A stretch of 64,000 bases of DNA from Isoetes taiwanensis (Eukaryota; Streptophyta; Lycopodiopsida; Isoetales; Isoetaceae), in NCBI GenBank assembly GCA_021234155.1, contig JAJEKV010000183.1:370001-434000 (forward strand). The letters run 5' to 3'. The translations under genes were made by a program, and so were the position numbers. A model generated the notes under the pieces. It saw only the letters and a list, made by a program, of their open reading frames with translations. It did not search any database and was not told the origin of the DNA. Below, one piece after another: positions 1 to 11,577 of this stretch (its first letter is position 1; each line of letters opens with the position of its first letter).

Positions 1-734
1 TTGGGAGCAAAAATGGTGTCATGGCGATGTAAAGGCACATATACGTAAATCCGACCTCCACTTTACGGGAAGAAGAAATGAGGAGGTGGAGTTGGCCGAT
101 CCGAGCCCCGTGGTGCCTCGAGCGAGAGAAACAAATTGCACTGTACCATTGGAATCGGAAGGGGCCTCCTCGCTATTATAACCTCGCAAGAGACTCGATC
201 CTAAGGGGAGAGAGAGTCCCGTGGACTGGGAAGAGCCACCTCCCGTATAAATTTATACAGACAGCATTTTAAACTATCTTTCATTGTAATCTATGTGTTC
301 TTAATTTTAATATTATTTGATGAAGATTTCTCAACTGAAAACTTTGTCTCTTCAACAATGCTTAATTAGAACAATTCTTTTTTTTTTTTGATTCATGATT
401 TAGGACTCTTTTCTCTTTTCTATGTTTGATTTTCTTAGTACTTATATTAAGCTTGCAAAAACACAAAACTATATTTCCTTCTATTTTCAACAACAAATAC
501 TTAATGAGTTCTTAAATGTAATGTCTTTCTCCTCAAAACAAGCTTTTTTTTTTTTTGCCCTTCTAAAAAATGAAAAGGCTTCAAAAATGTTGCTTTTTTT
601 GGGGTATTTCGAATGCTATTTGCTCAACAATCTATTTTGCTCCCTATTTTGTCTATTTTTTTCAAGTTTCCAATTTTTATAAAGGAATCTTTCAAACGCA
701 CTTCTTAAATAAGTGCGTTTCATTTTAAACCTTG
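1..734 (+). mobile_element. 3' end of a Helitron-like, hairpin-ended element
   Basis: The stretch 682-730 is a perfect inverted copy of 60934-60982. It contains a 10-bp stem (694-703 with 711-720) around a 7-nt loop, then 10 nt, then a short terminus followed by T. A third end of the same design sits at 37761-37811. The body lies to the left and may include the small reading frame at 78-272, which stops about 460 bp before the end. The hairpin plus 10-nt spacer resembles a Helitron 3' end, but the terminal tetranucleotide is CTTG rather than CTRR. A Helitron2/Helentron-type element is therefore possible. The identity of the element is inferred; the repeat and hairpin are seen directly. Confidence 0.5.
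78..272 (+). CDS. Unrecognised 64-aa reading frame, partial
   Basis: A short arginine- and tryptophan-rich frame ends 457 bp before the hairpin terminus at 694-734. I recognise no domain. Its spacing from the element end matches the last frames of the other two hairpin-ended elements (stop near 37251 for the one at 37.8 kb and 61403 for the one at 60.9 kb). It may be the 3' exon of an element-encoded gene. It could equally be chance. Confidence 0.2.
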   Translation: MRRWSWPIRAPWCLEREKQIALYHWNRKGPPRYYNLARDSILRGERVPWTGKSHLPYKFIQTAF

Positions 735-764
735 TTAGTTCACTTCACACTGCCTGGCTAATTT

Positions 765-2232
765 TTACCTCCTCTTAACCCATTTAACATCTCGTCGCAT
801 TGATATTCCTGAATGCATGATGCTTGTCTCTTCTGTGTAGGATCCAGGGCTAGGCTCCATAACAGTCCTGTGTAAGCCCTCTAAGTTATACTCACCATTT
901 TGAAGAACTTGAAGTTCATCTTGTGTGATGCATGTATCTGTTGCAACTGGCCATAGAATAGGTCTTGGTGGGACCTCTTGTAAACTAGGATGTGGATACC
1001 ATGTGCACTTTAAGTTATCTCCACAGAACCAGAAGAACTGCTCACAATTACCACCCCTAAATGTTCTGATACCATAAAATGAAGGAGCTGTTGTAGATGC
1101 TATACCCTTGTTGACAAGCTTGTCACATTTTTTTCCATTTATGCTTGTCCTCCCTTCTGACTTTACTGCCTGCTGTAGTCCTTCGAATAGCCCAGTTAGT
1201 GTTTGCAACCTGCCTTTCTCTTATTAGAATGTCCTTACTATTGAACAGATTTCTTACAACAGGATCATCCCTAGCTACACGAGGTATGTTAATAGCTTCC
1301 TTATCTGGTCTATGTGCTCCCTTTTCATCGCGGACTACCGCTACCACGCCCAAATTCCTTCTTTTCAGTATAGTTTGATCGTTTCCTCCTGTTCCCATGC
1401 TATGTATGGGCATCCCTTGCCTCATAGCTTCCTTATTTACAAAAGAGCTTGCCTCAGAAGGTTTTATACCACTATTAAGTCTACCTTGTAGCCTTGAAAA
1501 TAACGTAGAGAGTCCAGGACCAGTCCCTACATAATTGTGATCTAGATATGATTTGTACTTTGCACTCTGTAAAATAGCTTCTGTCAAATCAAATAAACTG
1601 GCATCATACAATGATAGTTGCAGCCATCCAAGTCCCATGTCTGGATTCAGAGAGATTCGTGTCTGGAATATGTATTGCAGATGCTATACTTTGTTTGGCC
1701 TTCATAAAATTCCCCCATCTACTGACCCTTTGATGCCACCATGATAACCATGAGGATAGCGCCATTGCATCGTTTTTTGTTGTATTTCGAGGAAGCCTTT
1801 GAAGAATAGATCGATATTGATTTTTCGTGCATCTTCATAGCTACAACTGAGCCTCCAGCTTCTGCATTGGTCTAGGAAATATTGTCTACTCTCTGGGCTT
1901 AGATGCTTCTTTGTTTGCCTTTGCAAACACTGTTCAAAGTGGAAAACACATGATCTTTCCTTTTCTAAATTTGGCTCGCCTCCGAAGAAGACTTCTCGGA
2001 CGGCATTCCAATTTGCCTGGGCTTCGTCAGCCATAAATCCATGAAATTGTGCTGGTGGAAAGCCCTTACTTTTTAGCACTTTATTCATTTTTCTCCAAAA
2101 CTTCTTTTGAGATTCTACATCCTCTGTCTTCATTTCGCATATAGCAATTGTTTGTAGACCTCGTATCCTAGTAAACAATACAAGAAACTTATCGCGGCGG
2201 CCAAGGCCGCCGCGAACGTTTCTCTTCCCCAA
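765..2232 (-). pseudogene. MULE-like transposase, central and C-terminal part, decayed
   Basis: Three overlapping minus-strand frames (1702-2232, 1123-1638, 765-1208) read as one broken protein. The first resembles a MULE-type transposase core. TIAICEMKTED is followed by GFMADEAQANWNAV, where the Asp is in the position of the second catalytic acid, and then by CVFHFEQCL, matching the C-x2-H region. The later frames give a long C-terminal region with two cysteine-containing stretches. Frame changes near 1640-1700 and near 1200 make it non-functional unless they are introns. Likely N-terminal exons of the same gene lie upstream on the minus strand at 5446-5760 and 6281-6988, separated by foreign DNA. 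The MULE assignment rests on motif memory and was not tested by alignment. Confidence 0.55.
2190..2214. repeat. GC-rich perfect hairpin, 11-bp stem
   Basis: TCGCGGCGGCC and its complement flank a 2-nt AA loop. The hairpin lies exactly where similarity to the transposase core begins, so it probably marks the edge of the DNA that separates the transposase halves. It may be the end of an inserted element. No target duplication was identified. Confidence 0.4.
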
Positions 2233-2446
2233 CTCATCTATACGTGGTTGAACATGCAGGATTCGAACCTTCGTGGTTGATTAAGCAACCTGTGATCAAC
2301 CAATTTAAGATTATTTCCTTAATTAAGGCCTTTGTTATAACGAAGGCATGATAAGAATATATAATCTCATTTAATAATCTTTGTAGAATGCATGATTGAG
2401 GAGAGACAGATGTCAGATATTGCACACTGCCGTAGCTGTATACCAT

Positions 2447-3410
2447 TTATTGTTAGAACTGTGTACCTTTTGAACTGCTATAATTCTAGAGCTTGAAATA
2501 GACAACATAACTTACATATGGGTTGAAGATGTTTGTTATATATTCTGATTGTCATTTTTCCATGAGGTTGCACACATGCTGAATCTGAGTTCCGCACTGC
2601 TTGGGAAGCTAATATTTTCGACTAAGTGCCAAGATGCATTGCTTGGATTTTGGTTGAAATATGTTTTACCCAAGGGAATTTGATCGTGCAAAAATGTTAA
2701 AAAATTTGGCATGTTGCCAGCTATACTACATATGAATGTGGTATTGGTGGTGAACGTGGAGCAGAAGCCCAAGAGATGTAATCATGAACTTCACCTTCTA
2801 CATAAGTTCACTTTGTAAAAGATAGTCCATTTTCGCTTTTTCATCTTCGTTTCACCTCTTGATTTGCTTTTCTAGTGATTTGCTTCTCTAGATACATGGT
2901 GTGGAAAAGAGAAATGGGCCGTGATAAATTTCTTGTATTAGTAAGGGAATATGGATGATGAATAGTTGCTTTGGTTAAATTATTTCCGTTCCCAGCTGGA
3001 CATTAAACACATTAGGGCCTAATTATGTAGAAAAGAACTAAAGAGAAACCAAAAGAAGAGAATTCAAGATGCCACTTCCTTTGTTTCAGAGGCAGAAATT
3101 ACGCATAAACTAGCAATAGGATCTGCATCTTCACTTATTTATTTTGCATAAATTGGAAGCACTCGAAAGAATGCACACTATCTCTCTGCACAAAAATATC
3201 AAAACCCAGATTGAACCTCCAAAAACATGTGCAATTTATCACATTGAAACACCACAGAAATGGATAAGACATTGATTATGGCAGAGGCATAAATGTGCAG
3301 AATTGGCAACTACAACTCACCAGTGTAAGAAGGCATCAACCCCTGTGTACAGAATTCCAAAGCCCTACAAAGTCTTCCTCTAAACTTGCATCCTTTCTTA
3401 GAACTACTAT
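2447..3410. other. Non-coding stretch within the interrupted transposase region
   Basis: AT-rich sequence without a recognisable gene. Frames here are short and show no domain. It lies between the transposase core and the L7/L12 fragment and probably belongs to the insertion(s) that split the transposase gene. Confidence 0.35.
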
Positions 3411-3416
3411 GTCTCA

Positions 3417-3614
3417 TTTAATGCTACACTTGGCACCAGCAGCCTCCAATTGCTTCTTTGCCTCTTCAGCCTCATCTTTAGAGATCCCTTCTTTTACAAC
3501 TTTAGGAGTAGTTTCAATTGCATCTTTGGCCTCTTTTAGCCCTAATCCTGTCAAAGCCCTAATGGCCTTAATAACAGAAATTCTAGCAGAAGGAAGTAGA
3601 AATGCTTGAGCCAA
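3417..3614 (-). pseudogene. Ribosomal protein bL12 (L7/L12) C-terminal domain fragment
   Basis: About 66 residues correspond to the C-terminal domain of bacterial-type L7/L12. [20 protein letters not shown] is followed by [20 protein letters not shown] and a final KCSIK stop, the characteristic [17 protein letters not shown] and SKxEAExxKxxLExAGA signatures. In plants such genes encode plastid or mitochondrial ribosomal stalk proteins, normally about 180-200 residues with an N-terminal dimerisation domain and transit peptide. Both are missing here: upstream of the domain only FLLPSA-type sequence unrelated to the hinge is seen. It is best read as a captured or retroposed exon in repeat DNA. 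Confidence 0.75.
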
Positions 3615-3619
3615 GGTAA

Positions 3620-4938
3620 GGCATTTGATTTCTTAGTTAAATCTTGGCCGTTAATTTTAAGCTTAAGAAAGTGCAAAGAAATTGTATAGATTTAATATGG
3701 GGTGAGGTGGCACTGCATTTATTATAAAGGTTTATAGAAATTAAATATTTGGTACTGCACATTTATTGCTTAGAGTATCTTTGATGACGTGGCTTTGGTT
3801 TGCATTTCCTTCATTGGCGCTTCACTCTACAATGGCGGTGCAAGGCCAATCCGGCAGAATGCTTCCTGGGGTTAGTAAGATTTGGGAACTAAGATTTATG
3901 CGGGATGGAGGAAAATGGAGTTTTTGATCTTTGAGAAGGTGAAAGCTATGCCCACGGGTTTGCGTTCTTTTTAAAAGCCAATGACCGGTCGCTTTTTTGC
4001 TCGCATGTGATTGGGCAAACCGAAGTTTGCCTCTTCGAACTTCAGATCAAATGAAATCCCAATGTGTTTCATCTGCGGTTTATATTCCAACACAAAAGCC
4101 GCTCGCCTTAACGTATCAAATTTCCGACTATGTCTTTGCAGCAGCAATCGATGCAAGCAAATGGGGTTTCGAATCGGGGTTGGACTACATATTTGGATCA
4201 ATCCGCAGAATGGCGAGCCACAAATGAGATGTTCAATGCATCATCTTCTCATCGAATAGAGTAAGGGAGGACGATCCATGGCCTCGGATGCATCTTCGAG
4301 GACCCGAACAACGCGCTCAAGGCTAGATTCGGAGAAAATCCCGAAAAGCGTAAGCGTTTTGATCCAGAAGTTATTTTAGGGAAGAAATTGGTAATCCATT
4401 TTAAGATGCATGCCAATCGAATATAAGTTGCGAATCTTCGTCCGAGGGGAAGAAACGAAGCTCAAAGCAGCAGAGAAAAAAGAGGAAAATAGGTGCACAT
4501 GGAGGAGTAAATGCATATGCAGAGCGTGGGTTGCAGGTGGGTCTGCCATATTCAATTGCTTCAATTTCGTTTTCCATTGGTGTTGGTAGATTTGTAGTGG
4601 CTTTCGCGAACTGGTAGACGGCGCCATTTTTCTTGCTTTTTGCTTGCTTTGGTTGGTTCAGCCCGGTCTTATAAGAAGATCACAAACGTGTTCCTGTGAT
4701 GAATCGGAGCAAATTCATGGCCGGATTTGGCTGCTCAGCTCCGGCGCCAATGAAGGATGTGTGGAGAGACGATGTCGCCATAGCCGCTGAGCTCTGTGTA
4801 GGAGTGGAAGATCTGCAATGGATATTTGAGGGCTTTTGGCCTTGCTGCTTCCATAACCGCCAGCATCGCGGGTCAACCTCCGAGCCATATCTGCTCGCCA
4901 TAAATGCATAATCTGCCATAAATGCTCGCCATAAATGT
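3620..4938. other. Non-coding or unrecognised stretch
   Basis: Several short frames on both strands (for example 4696-4911 plus and 4376-4627 minus) show no domain I recognise and mostly shadow each other. An ATG at about 3832 opens a 30-codon frame that could be a first exon, but no continuation is evident. The segment lies inside the DNA separating the transposase core from its probable upstream exons. Confidence 0.3.
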
Positions 4939-5619
4939 CGAATCCGCAATAAATGCCAAACCCACAACGCGTCATGCAAATAGAATTAGTAAGGAAGAAA
5001 TTAGGCCGGGGCAGAAAAATGTATCTGCCTTATAATAGGAAGGATAGATACAATGGATATCTTTGTGCAATAAATATATTTTATAATTAGGTGTAGAAAG
5101 TATACTTACATGGGATCATATACATGACAGGCCATTGTTGTCCATCCATTTATTCGCTTAACATGATCAAAATGCAACCATGATGTTGCCAGATCTCCTG
5201 ACGGACGCATTCGGTTCCCAAATCCACGCCCGAACCAGCCCCAATAGTTGACATCTTAAAGAAATAGCACCTCTCATACGAATCCGCAATAAATGCCAAA
5301 CCCACAACGCGTCATGCAAATAGAATTAGTAAGGAAGAAATTAGGCCGGGGCAGAAAAATGTATCTGCCTTATAATAGGAAGGATAGATACAATGGATAT
5401 CTTTGTGCAATAAATATATTTTATAATTAGGTGTAGAAAGTATACTTACATGGGATCATATACATGACAGGCCATTGTTGTCCACCCATTTATTCGCTTA
5501 ACATGATCAAAATGCAACCATGATGTTGCCAGATCTCCTGACGGACGCATTCGGTTCACCAAATCCACGCCCGAACCAGCCCCAATAGTTGACATCTTAA
5601 AGAAATAGCACCTCTCATA
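4939..5619. repeat. Tandem direct duplication, about 340 bp, two copies
   Basis: The block starting CGAATCCGCAATAAATGCC at 4939 is repeated almost perfectly from 5279. The copies end near 5278 and 5619 with GAAATAGCACCTCTCAT. Only a few substitutions or small indels are seen, so the duplication is recent. It includes the 3' end of the exon at 5446-5760, so the first copy contains a duplicated partial exon. Confidence 0.9.
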
Positions 5620-5760
5620 TTGAGCATTATGCAACTGGTCCGGAAACTTTGAACCATGGAAGAACTCGTAACAACATCTCCTTTTTAAATACAACATGCT
5701 ACTTAGCTCATCTTGGCATTGGCGATTTCTTTTTCTTGCATCATCAATCCACTTCCTCAA
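5446..5760 (-). pseudogene. Probable upstream exon of the MULE-like transposase gene
   Basis: This minus-strand frame reads RKWIDDARKRNRQCQDEL near its start and GWTTMACHVYDPM at its end, immediately followed by GTAAGT, a good splice donor. The C-terminal phrase would join naturally to the TIAICEMKTED phrase that opens the transposase core at 2232. That arrangement suggests the two were one gene before about 2.9 kb of other DNA came between them. No independent domain is recognised in the N-terminal part. The assignment is inferred from junction logic. Confidence 0.4.
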
Positions 5761-6280
5761 CCTAGCACATACAAAAAAAGGAAGCTTAGTTTACAACAAT
5801 GGAGAAAATCCACACCTTAAAGCACACCTTCTTTGATTGCATAGTGGTTCAAGTCGTAGCAATAGAACATCTACTTGTTCAGTGGTCATTTTGTTTATGT
5901 CTTCAACATCCACTTCCAGCAATATGCTTCTACATATTTCTTCCATAGCAATATTATTTCAAGTCGCTTTTGGAGCCATGTGCACAACCTGAAGTAGGAG
6001 TACTATCAATAATGCTTTTCATTCTCTTAATTTCCAATCTTGAAAGTGCACTGATTGGATGGGAGTGGGAGCTGTGTGTATAACAAGTCTAGTGTCTAAG
6101 ATACACTTTGGAAGACAATAATATATAGTAGAATCACATAGTGCAATACAATATGGTCGCTCCTTGCAATATCGCGAACTTCATGAACCATGCTCATCCC
6201 TTATAGGCCCAACATCCGGGTCCGATATTCATAGAGCCCCTCCATTGTACGTAATTATGCTCCCTTTACTAAGAAAGTAA

Positions 6281-6988
6281 TCACAACAAGGATTTTGGCA
6301 TTGCGGATGGCCTCCACAATATGCAAGCCTCACTTTGCCATCTAATGCGAGGTGTACTGTGATGGCTATATGTTGTCCACATATGAGGATCTTGATTTTT
6401 CTTGATACCGCCCATGCTACCCTCCCCGCCTCGTTGGCTTGGTAATTCGAACACTACTTTGCCATCATAGTAAGGAGGCAAACATGTTACATTTATTGGC
6501 TCCTTTACTTCCATGAGTATCTTCTTTAGCTTGTTATTGCCACTCCGTAACAACATTTTTTTGAAGGTTGAGTTGCAACCTTTTAGGGACTCTGAAGATG
6601 ATGATTCTGAGTCTATATTTATCACTCTACTAGGTTTGTCGGACAACAAACCACCATATACCATCACATTGTTGCCAAAACATTCCTCTACAATATAACA
6701 ACGCTTTTTGCCTCCTTCATTCACGTTTTCGGTTTCTAACACGTTGTTTCGAAAGTTTGGACCATAGCCACTCTAAACAATACATAAAGCATCCTCTGGA
6801 AATTGGAAGAAAGTTGCAAGAGCATTACTATCCAGAACGCATTTCCCATTGAGGAAAGGCATAGACATTTCTTGATCTCTTTCCCATGCCTTCACTATAA
6901 CGCGAGTAGCCATACAACAGGAACTCAGACAAGGACTCAAACATGAACACAAAATTCTAGACACAATAACGATAAAATAACATACCAT
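6281..6988 (-). pseudogene. Unrecognised N-terminal exons, possibly of the MULE-like gene
   Basis: Two minus-strand frames (6773-6988 and 6281-6742) look contiguous: the second starts 30 bp after the first stops. The N-terminal frame contains MATRVIVKAWERDQEMSM. The second holds a serine-rich acidic patch, then a stretch that after a frameshift near 6350 reads YCGGHPQCQNPCC, a cysteine cluster that could bind zinc. Position and strand suit the N-terminal part of the transposase pseudogene downstream, but no family is recognised with certainty. At least two frame breaks are present. Confidence 0.35.
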
Positions 6989-8048
6989 TAAAATTAAAAA
7001 TTAAGTAGCATATCCGTTAAAAGGGAAAAATTACGTTATTATTAGTTTTGGTGGTTGTGAGGCACTTGCCCGTTAAAACGGAATACAAATTTAAAAACAT
7101 AGGCTAACGAATAGTACTAGTTATCGAATAATGATTATTATTAATAACGATTATATGATATAAGTTGTATTAAGTGGCTAACAAAATTATATTCAATTAC
7201 TAGTAAATTGCCCACCGTTGGTGGGCTTTACATGTGATTGTAGACAGAGATTGTTAAAAAAGCTTGAACAATGCTTAAAAAAGACAATGTTTTTCTAATG
7301 CTCAATATTTTTTCACCTTGTATATAGAACCATCCATTTTTATAGCATTGAATGAACTTTTCAATACATCATCACTTCATTGTTATGCATTGCTATAAGC
7401 AATTTTAAAAATGTTGAAGATCATTCCAACTGCATTAACTGTCATATCAAATTTATCTTATTGCTTGTATGCAATACTAATAACATGCCAATTCATGGAA
7501 ATTGGACTATCCTCAAAATAGTACCAAATTCATGAACAACATAATCTGTAATAGTGGTTCCAAGTTGAAGCAACCCAAGAATCAAGTCTCGTGCATTGTT
7601 GAAGAAAAAGAGAATTTGCTTCATCTTACCTGCCGCTAATGCACTGATGTTTGGTTGTTGTGTCCATGAGGCTCAGATTCAGTAAGATCTTTAGATCTGG
7701 CGAAGAGCTTTTGAATATGCAAAGATCTAAATTGGAAGCATCTACAAAGATCTAAGATGGGCAAAGATCTAAACTGGGCAATTTGGCATGACTTAGACCC
7801 TAACCTAACTCCAATGCTTGACTTAACCCTAACATTTAGTGATCGATTGACCCTAACATTTAGTGACCGGTTGACAACCTTTTGAGTGGAATGGTAATGC
7901 CAATTTCCATTTCGTAATGTAGGCTATGAACACATGGCATAAGCAAAAATACATGCCACAAATAAATCCAACCCGACTTCTATATTGTATGGAGTGTTAA
8001 AATTGTATGTAGTGATGTGGCATTCTAAAAGTCAAGGAGCACTTTGAT

Positions 8049-8378
<330 letters not shown>

Positions 8379-9308
8379 CTAAAAGCCTTTGCATTATTGA
8401 TGTCAATACATTGCGCTGGTGAAGTCGCAGGTTCAACCAATTGTTAATAAATGAAGCTTGAATTTTGAAAAGTGTAGTCAATCTCAAATATTTTCAATGA
8501 CAGGCATCAAATAACATCCAGGAAAGGAAGGTTTTACTGCTATCATATGTTCTGTGAACGGATCCTTCATGGATCAGCTATTGTTACAGTTCTCTGTTCA
8601 GTTGCCATGGCATTGTTAGGGGAACAACTGTTAAGCTAAGGTTTATGCTTTATGATGTTGGCAAGGTATGCTAAAGCACTGAAAGGAAGAAATGCTGATG
8701 ATGCCCAGGGGTGCATCTTGCAATAACAAACCGACGGGGAGAAGACATGTAGGCCGAGCCAGACCCTTTGGTTATAGATAATCAGAGAGGGAGTCTGTTC
8801 TAAGCTAATATTTTAAACTGAAAAGAAGGAAGGGGGCAAGCTGCAGACGTGCTGAATGATCCAGGTTGTGTCTTTGGACTGGAGCAATATGCAATGCAGG
8901 CTCAGAGAAAGGAAGGAATGGGTGGAACTATGAATCCTCCTGCGCCTTCTGGATCCATTAATCCCAAGGGATCCAAGCCGTAGTCCCCTGCCAATCTGCT
9001 GCATGCATTTGTGTTGCAATTAGAAGACAAAAGAAACTGCACATGGTATGTTCAGCTTAAAATGCAACTCATGTATAGATTAATTACCTTAGGGCAGTTC
9101 TTCCCCTTATGCTCAAAGTTTCCAAATCCAGAAGCTGCTCACAGACCGCATCAAAGGCAAGAGGCAGCGAAAAGACCTGCTACATGAAGCAAGTCATATG
9201 CTCTCGGATATGTGGAAGAGGCCTCGCGCCTGCACATCATCACATCTTGTCTTGTTAATAAATTGTAGTGACTATATCATGCACATATGAATAAGATTTT
9301 ATTTCTTC

Positions 9309-9548
9309 TCACCAGTCATTCAAGGTACCAATCAAGCCCCTGTCATATATTATTCCAAGGGAATTCACTCCATAGGATGATACCACATTCATCACCCATA
9401 CTGGATCATCTATGAGTGCTGCGGCAAAGCTTCCATACTTGGTATTCATGTCCATCACATTTCGTATGCTATCGCATACCAAAGTCGTGGGGAGGACCTT
9501 CTTGTATTGTTGAACTTCGTTTCTTCCACATCCTAGTATCCGCCACAT
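9309..9548 (-). pseudogene. PMT (DUF248) methyltransferase exon captured by Helitron A
   Basis: The frame holds SIRNVMDMNTKYGSFAAAL, DPVWVMNVVSSYG and IYDRGLIGT, hallmarks of the plant putative methyltransferase family acting on pectin in the Golgi (QUA2/TSD2 type). The last codons NDW are followed by GTGAGA, so the exon's natural splice donor is preserved. These genes normally encode about 600 residues; only about 60 remain here. An imperfect duplicate of its upstream end lies next to it at 9557-9745. A genomic rather than cDNA origin is indicated by the intron boundary, as is typical of Helitron capture. Confidence 0.8.
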
Positions 9549-9630
9549 TTCGTATGCTATCGGGCACCATCAAGTCGTGGGAGGACCTTCTTGTATAGTT
9601 GAACTCGTTTCTTCCACATCCTAGTATCCG
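9458..9630. repeat. Imperfect tandem duplication within the captured PMT exon
   Basis: A block of about 85 bp containing CATTTCGTATGCTATCG and GAGGACCTTCTTGTAT occurs twice in tandem (about 9458-9543 and 9544-9630), with several small differences. The second copy carries the segment translating on the minus strand as WKKRVQLYKKVLP. It post-dates or accompanied capture of the PMT exon. Confidence 0.75.
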
Positions 9631-9745
9631 CTTTTAAAACCACCAACGCTTCCACACGAGAAAAACCGAACCCCGACGGGATGGAGTAAACCAAGCTGCT
9701 TCGACATGGAAGGAGTTGCCCAACTCCAATGCCTTTGAGAGCCAC

Positions 9746-10250
9746 ATAGTAAGAAACAAAGTTATCAACCTCAAACCGCCCTCAAAACCGCCACGGAGTT
9801 CGATTTCTTTTGCAAATAAAACGCCTATTTTGAATTCAGCAAACCTTAAGAAATACCGCAATCGCTAAAACCCCAATGCAAAATCTTTACCAGTAATGAA
9901 AATGGTGGAATCCCAATTCCCTCGCCCGTAAAACGTAAAAGAAGCTCGAAAACCTTCTTGAAACCTTTTGTAATATCGTATCCGGATTTTATCTATTTAA
10001 ATCAACACCGGATACCTAATCCCAAGATCGTGGAAGACAGAGTCAATCCCGTTTGGAAGAGAAAAACCCGAAAAGGCCAAAGAGCCGAGGGGCGTAAGGG
10101 CAAACCCGGTATGGCGGATTCCTCGTTTGAAGCCCCGAAGGCATAATGGAAGACGAAAGAGGAAAATCATCCAGAGATACGTGTCAAACGAATCTCGACC
10201 GTCGAAATTAGGGCGTGGTTCAAGACACACCCTAAAACATTATAATAAAG
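9746..10250 (-). other. 5' portion of Helitron A, no recognised gene
   Basis: Minus-strand frames at 9634-9861 and 9997-10230 are short and unrecognised. The last 50 bases are the conserved 5' terminus shared with the other Helitron. Confidence 0.4.
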
Positions 10251-10339
10251 ATATACCAAAGTGATGTTTTTAAAGTATGTGACATTTGAAAAAAAAAACA
10301 AAATAGAAACACAAAATTGAACAATCCAAGCTCTGAGCA

Positions 10340-11577
10340 TTCCTCAATCGCCAAGAAGAAAACCGCCGGAGGAAGCGCTAAAGAGCAAAAGAATTTCCTG
10401 CAAAAGAGCAAAAAAATTTCCTGCAAAAGCTCTTCAACCGTAAAAAATTAATTCGAAGAATTAATTATCGTGGATATCGTGGAAAGCAAAAAAATATATT
10501 CTTGCGGAAACCTTCCGGATTTTAGGGAAATTTGGAAGGGTTTTTTTTTTTTAATAACCCCAATCGGGGGGAGATAGTGTGAGCGTCAGTCGGCGCCGAC
10601 CAGGCGTGCAAAGCCGATTCAATAGCGGATTCAATAGCCGATTCAATAGCGGAGGTCTGCAGATATGTTTACAGCCGATTCAATAGTGGAGGTCTGCAGA
10701 TATGTTTACAGCCGATTCAATAGCAGATATGTTTATAGCCGATTCAACAGCCGATTCAATAGAGGTATTTTGTAGAGATATTTACGTGAGGTTTTTGCAG
10801 AGGGATTTTTCTCAGTCGGCGCCGACCAGGGATTCTCACAGCAGAGATAATCACAGCAGAGCTATTTACGGCAGAGATATTTACAGCAGAGGTATTTTGC
10901 ATAGATAAGTACCTCAGGTTTTTGCAGAGCCAATGATCGAAAATGATCGAAAATGATCAGCTGAATATCCAGATAATGCTGATGATCTCTGAAAACGTTG
11001 AGTCGGCGCCGACCAACATTCCAACATCGACCAACATTCCAACATCGACCAACAAAACTCAGGGAACTAAGCTCGGCTGAGGGAACTGCGGCTCAGGGAA
11101 TCTAGAGTCGGCGCCGACCAGTAGAGGACCAGTAGCTGGGGCATTAAAAAAACAATATAACAGAGCAGAACAAGAGAGCAGAATAATAGAGCAGAATAAG
11201 CCAGTCGGCGCCGACCAGTAGAGTAGATACAACTAAAAAATGGTAAGAAAATAGATCAGATTACTTACTCATGGCCTGAAAATTTCCCAGTCGGTGCCGA
11301 CTGTTGGAGTAGCAGCATTCGATTCGCTCACACTATCTCCCCCCGATTGGGGTTATTAAAAAAAAAAAAAAAAAAAAAAACCCTTCCAAATTTCCCTAAA
11401 ATCCGGAAGGTTTCCGCAAGAATAAATTTTTTTGCTTTCCACGATATCCAAATTAATTCTTCGAATTAATTTTTTACGGTTGAAGAGCTTTTGCAGGAAA
11501 TTTTTTTGCTCTTTTGCAGGAAATTCTTTTGCTCTTTAGCGCTTCCTCCGGCGGTTTTCTTCTTGGCGATTGAGGAA
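10340..11577. mobile_element. Foldback element with about 245-bp terminal inverted repeats
   Basis: 10340-10585 and 11335-11577 are inverted copies, beginning TTCCTCAATCGCCAAGAAG and including poly-A/T runs of different length and a shared block AATTAATTCGAAGAATTAAT. Weaker inverted similarity may extend about 15 bp further out. The core has no coding frame. It holds repeats of GCCGATTCAATAG and six copies of a 12-bp palindrome. Long TIRs without coding suggest a MULE-type or foldback non-autonomous element. No matching 8-9-bp target duplication was found by eye. Confidence 0.75.
10586..11334. repeat. Six GTCGGCGCCGAC palindromes and GCCGATTCAATAG repeats
   Basis: The self-complementary 12-mer GTCGGCGCCGAC occurs near 10588, 10815, 11001, 11107 and 11201, with a one-base variant near 11290. 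Most copies are followed by CA. Between 10610 and 10760 about eight copies of GCCGATTCAATAG alternate with GCAGATATGTTTACA. Spacing is irregular (about 90-230 bp), so this is not a simple tandem array. Confidence 0.85.

Noticed and set aside
1145-1378. Plus-strand frames antisense to the transposase remnant
   Set aside because: They shadow the minus-strand frames that carry recognisable protein sequence.
2240-2300. tRNA-like segment with GGTTCGAATCC on the minus strand
   Set aside because: The T-loop/B-box phrase is present, but I could not find a matching acceptor stem or a good anticodon arm. It may be a tRNA-derived SINE scrap or chance.
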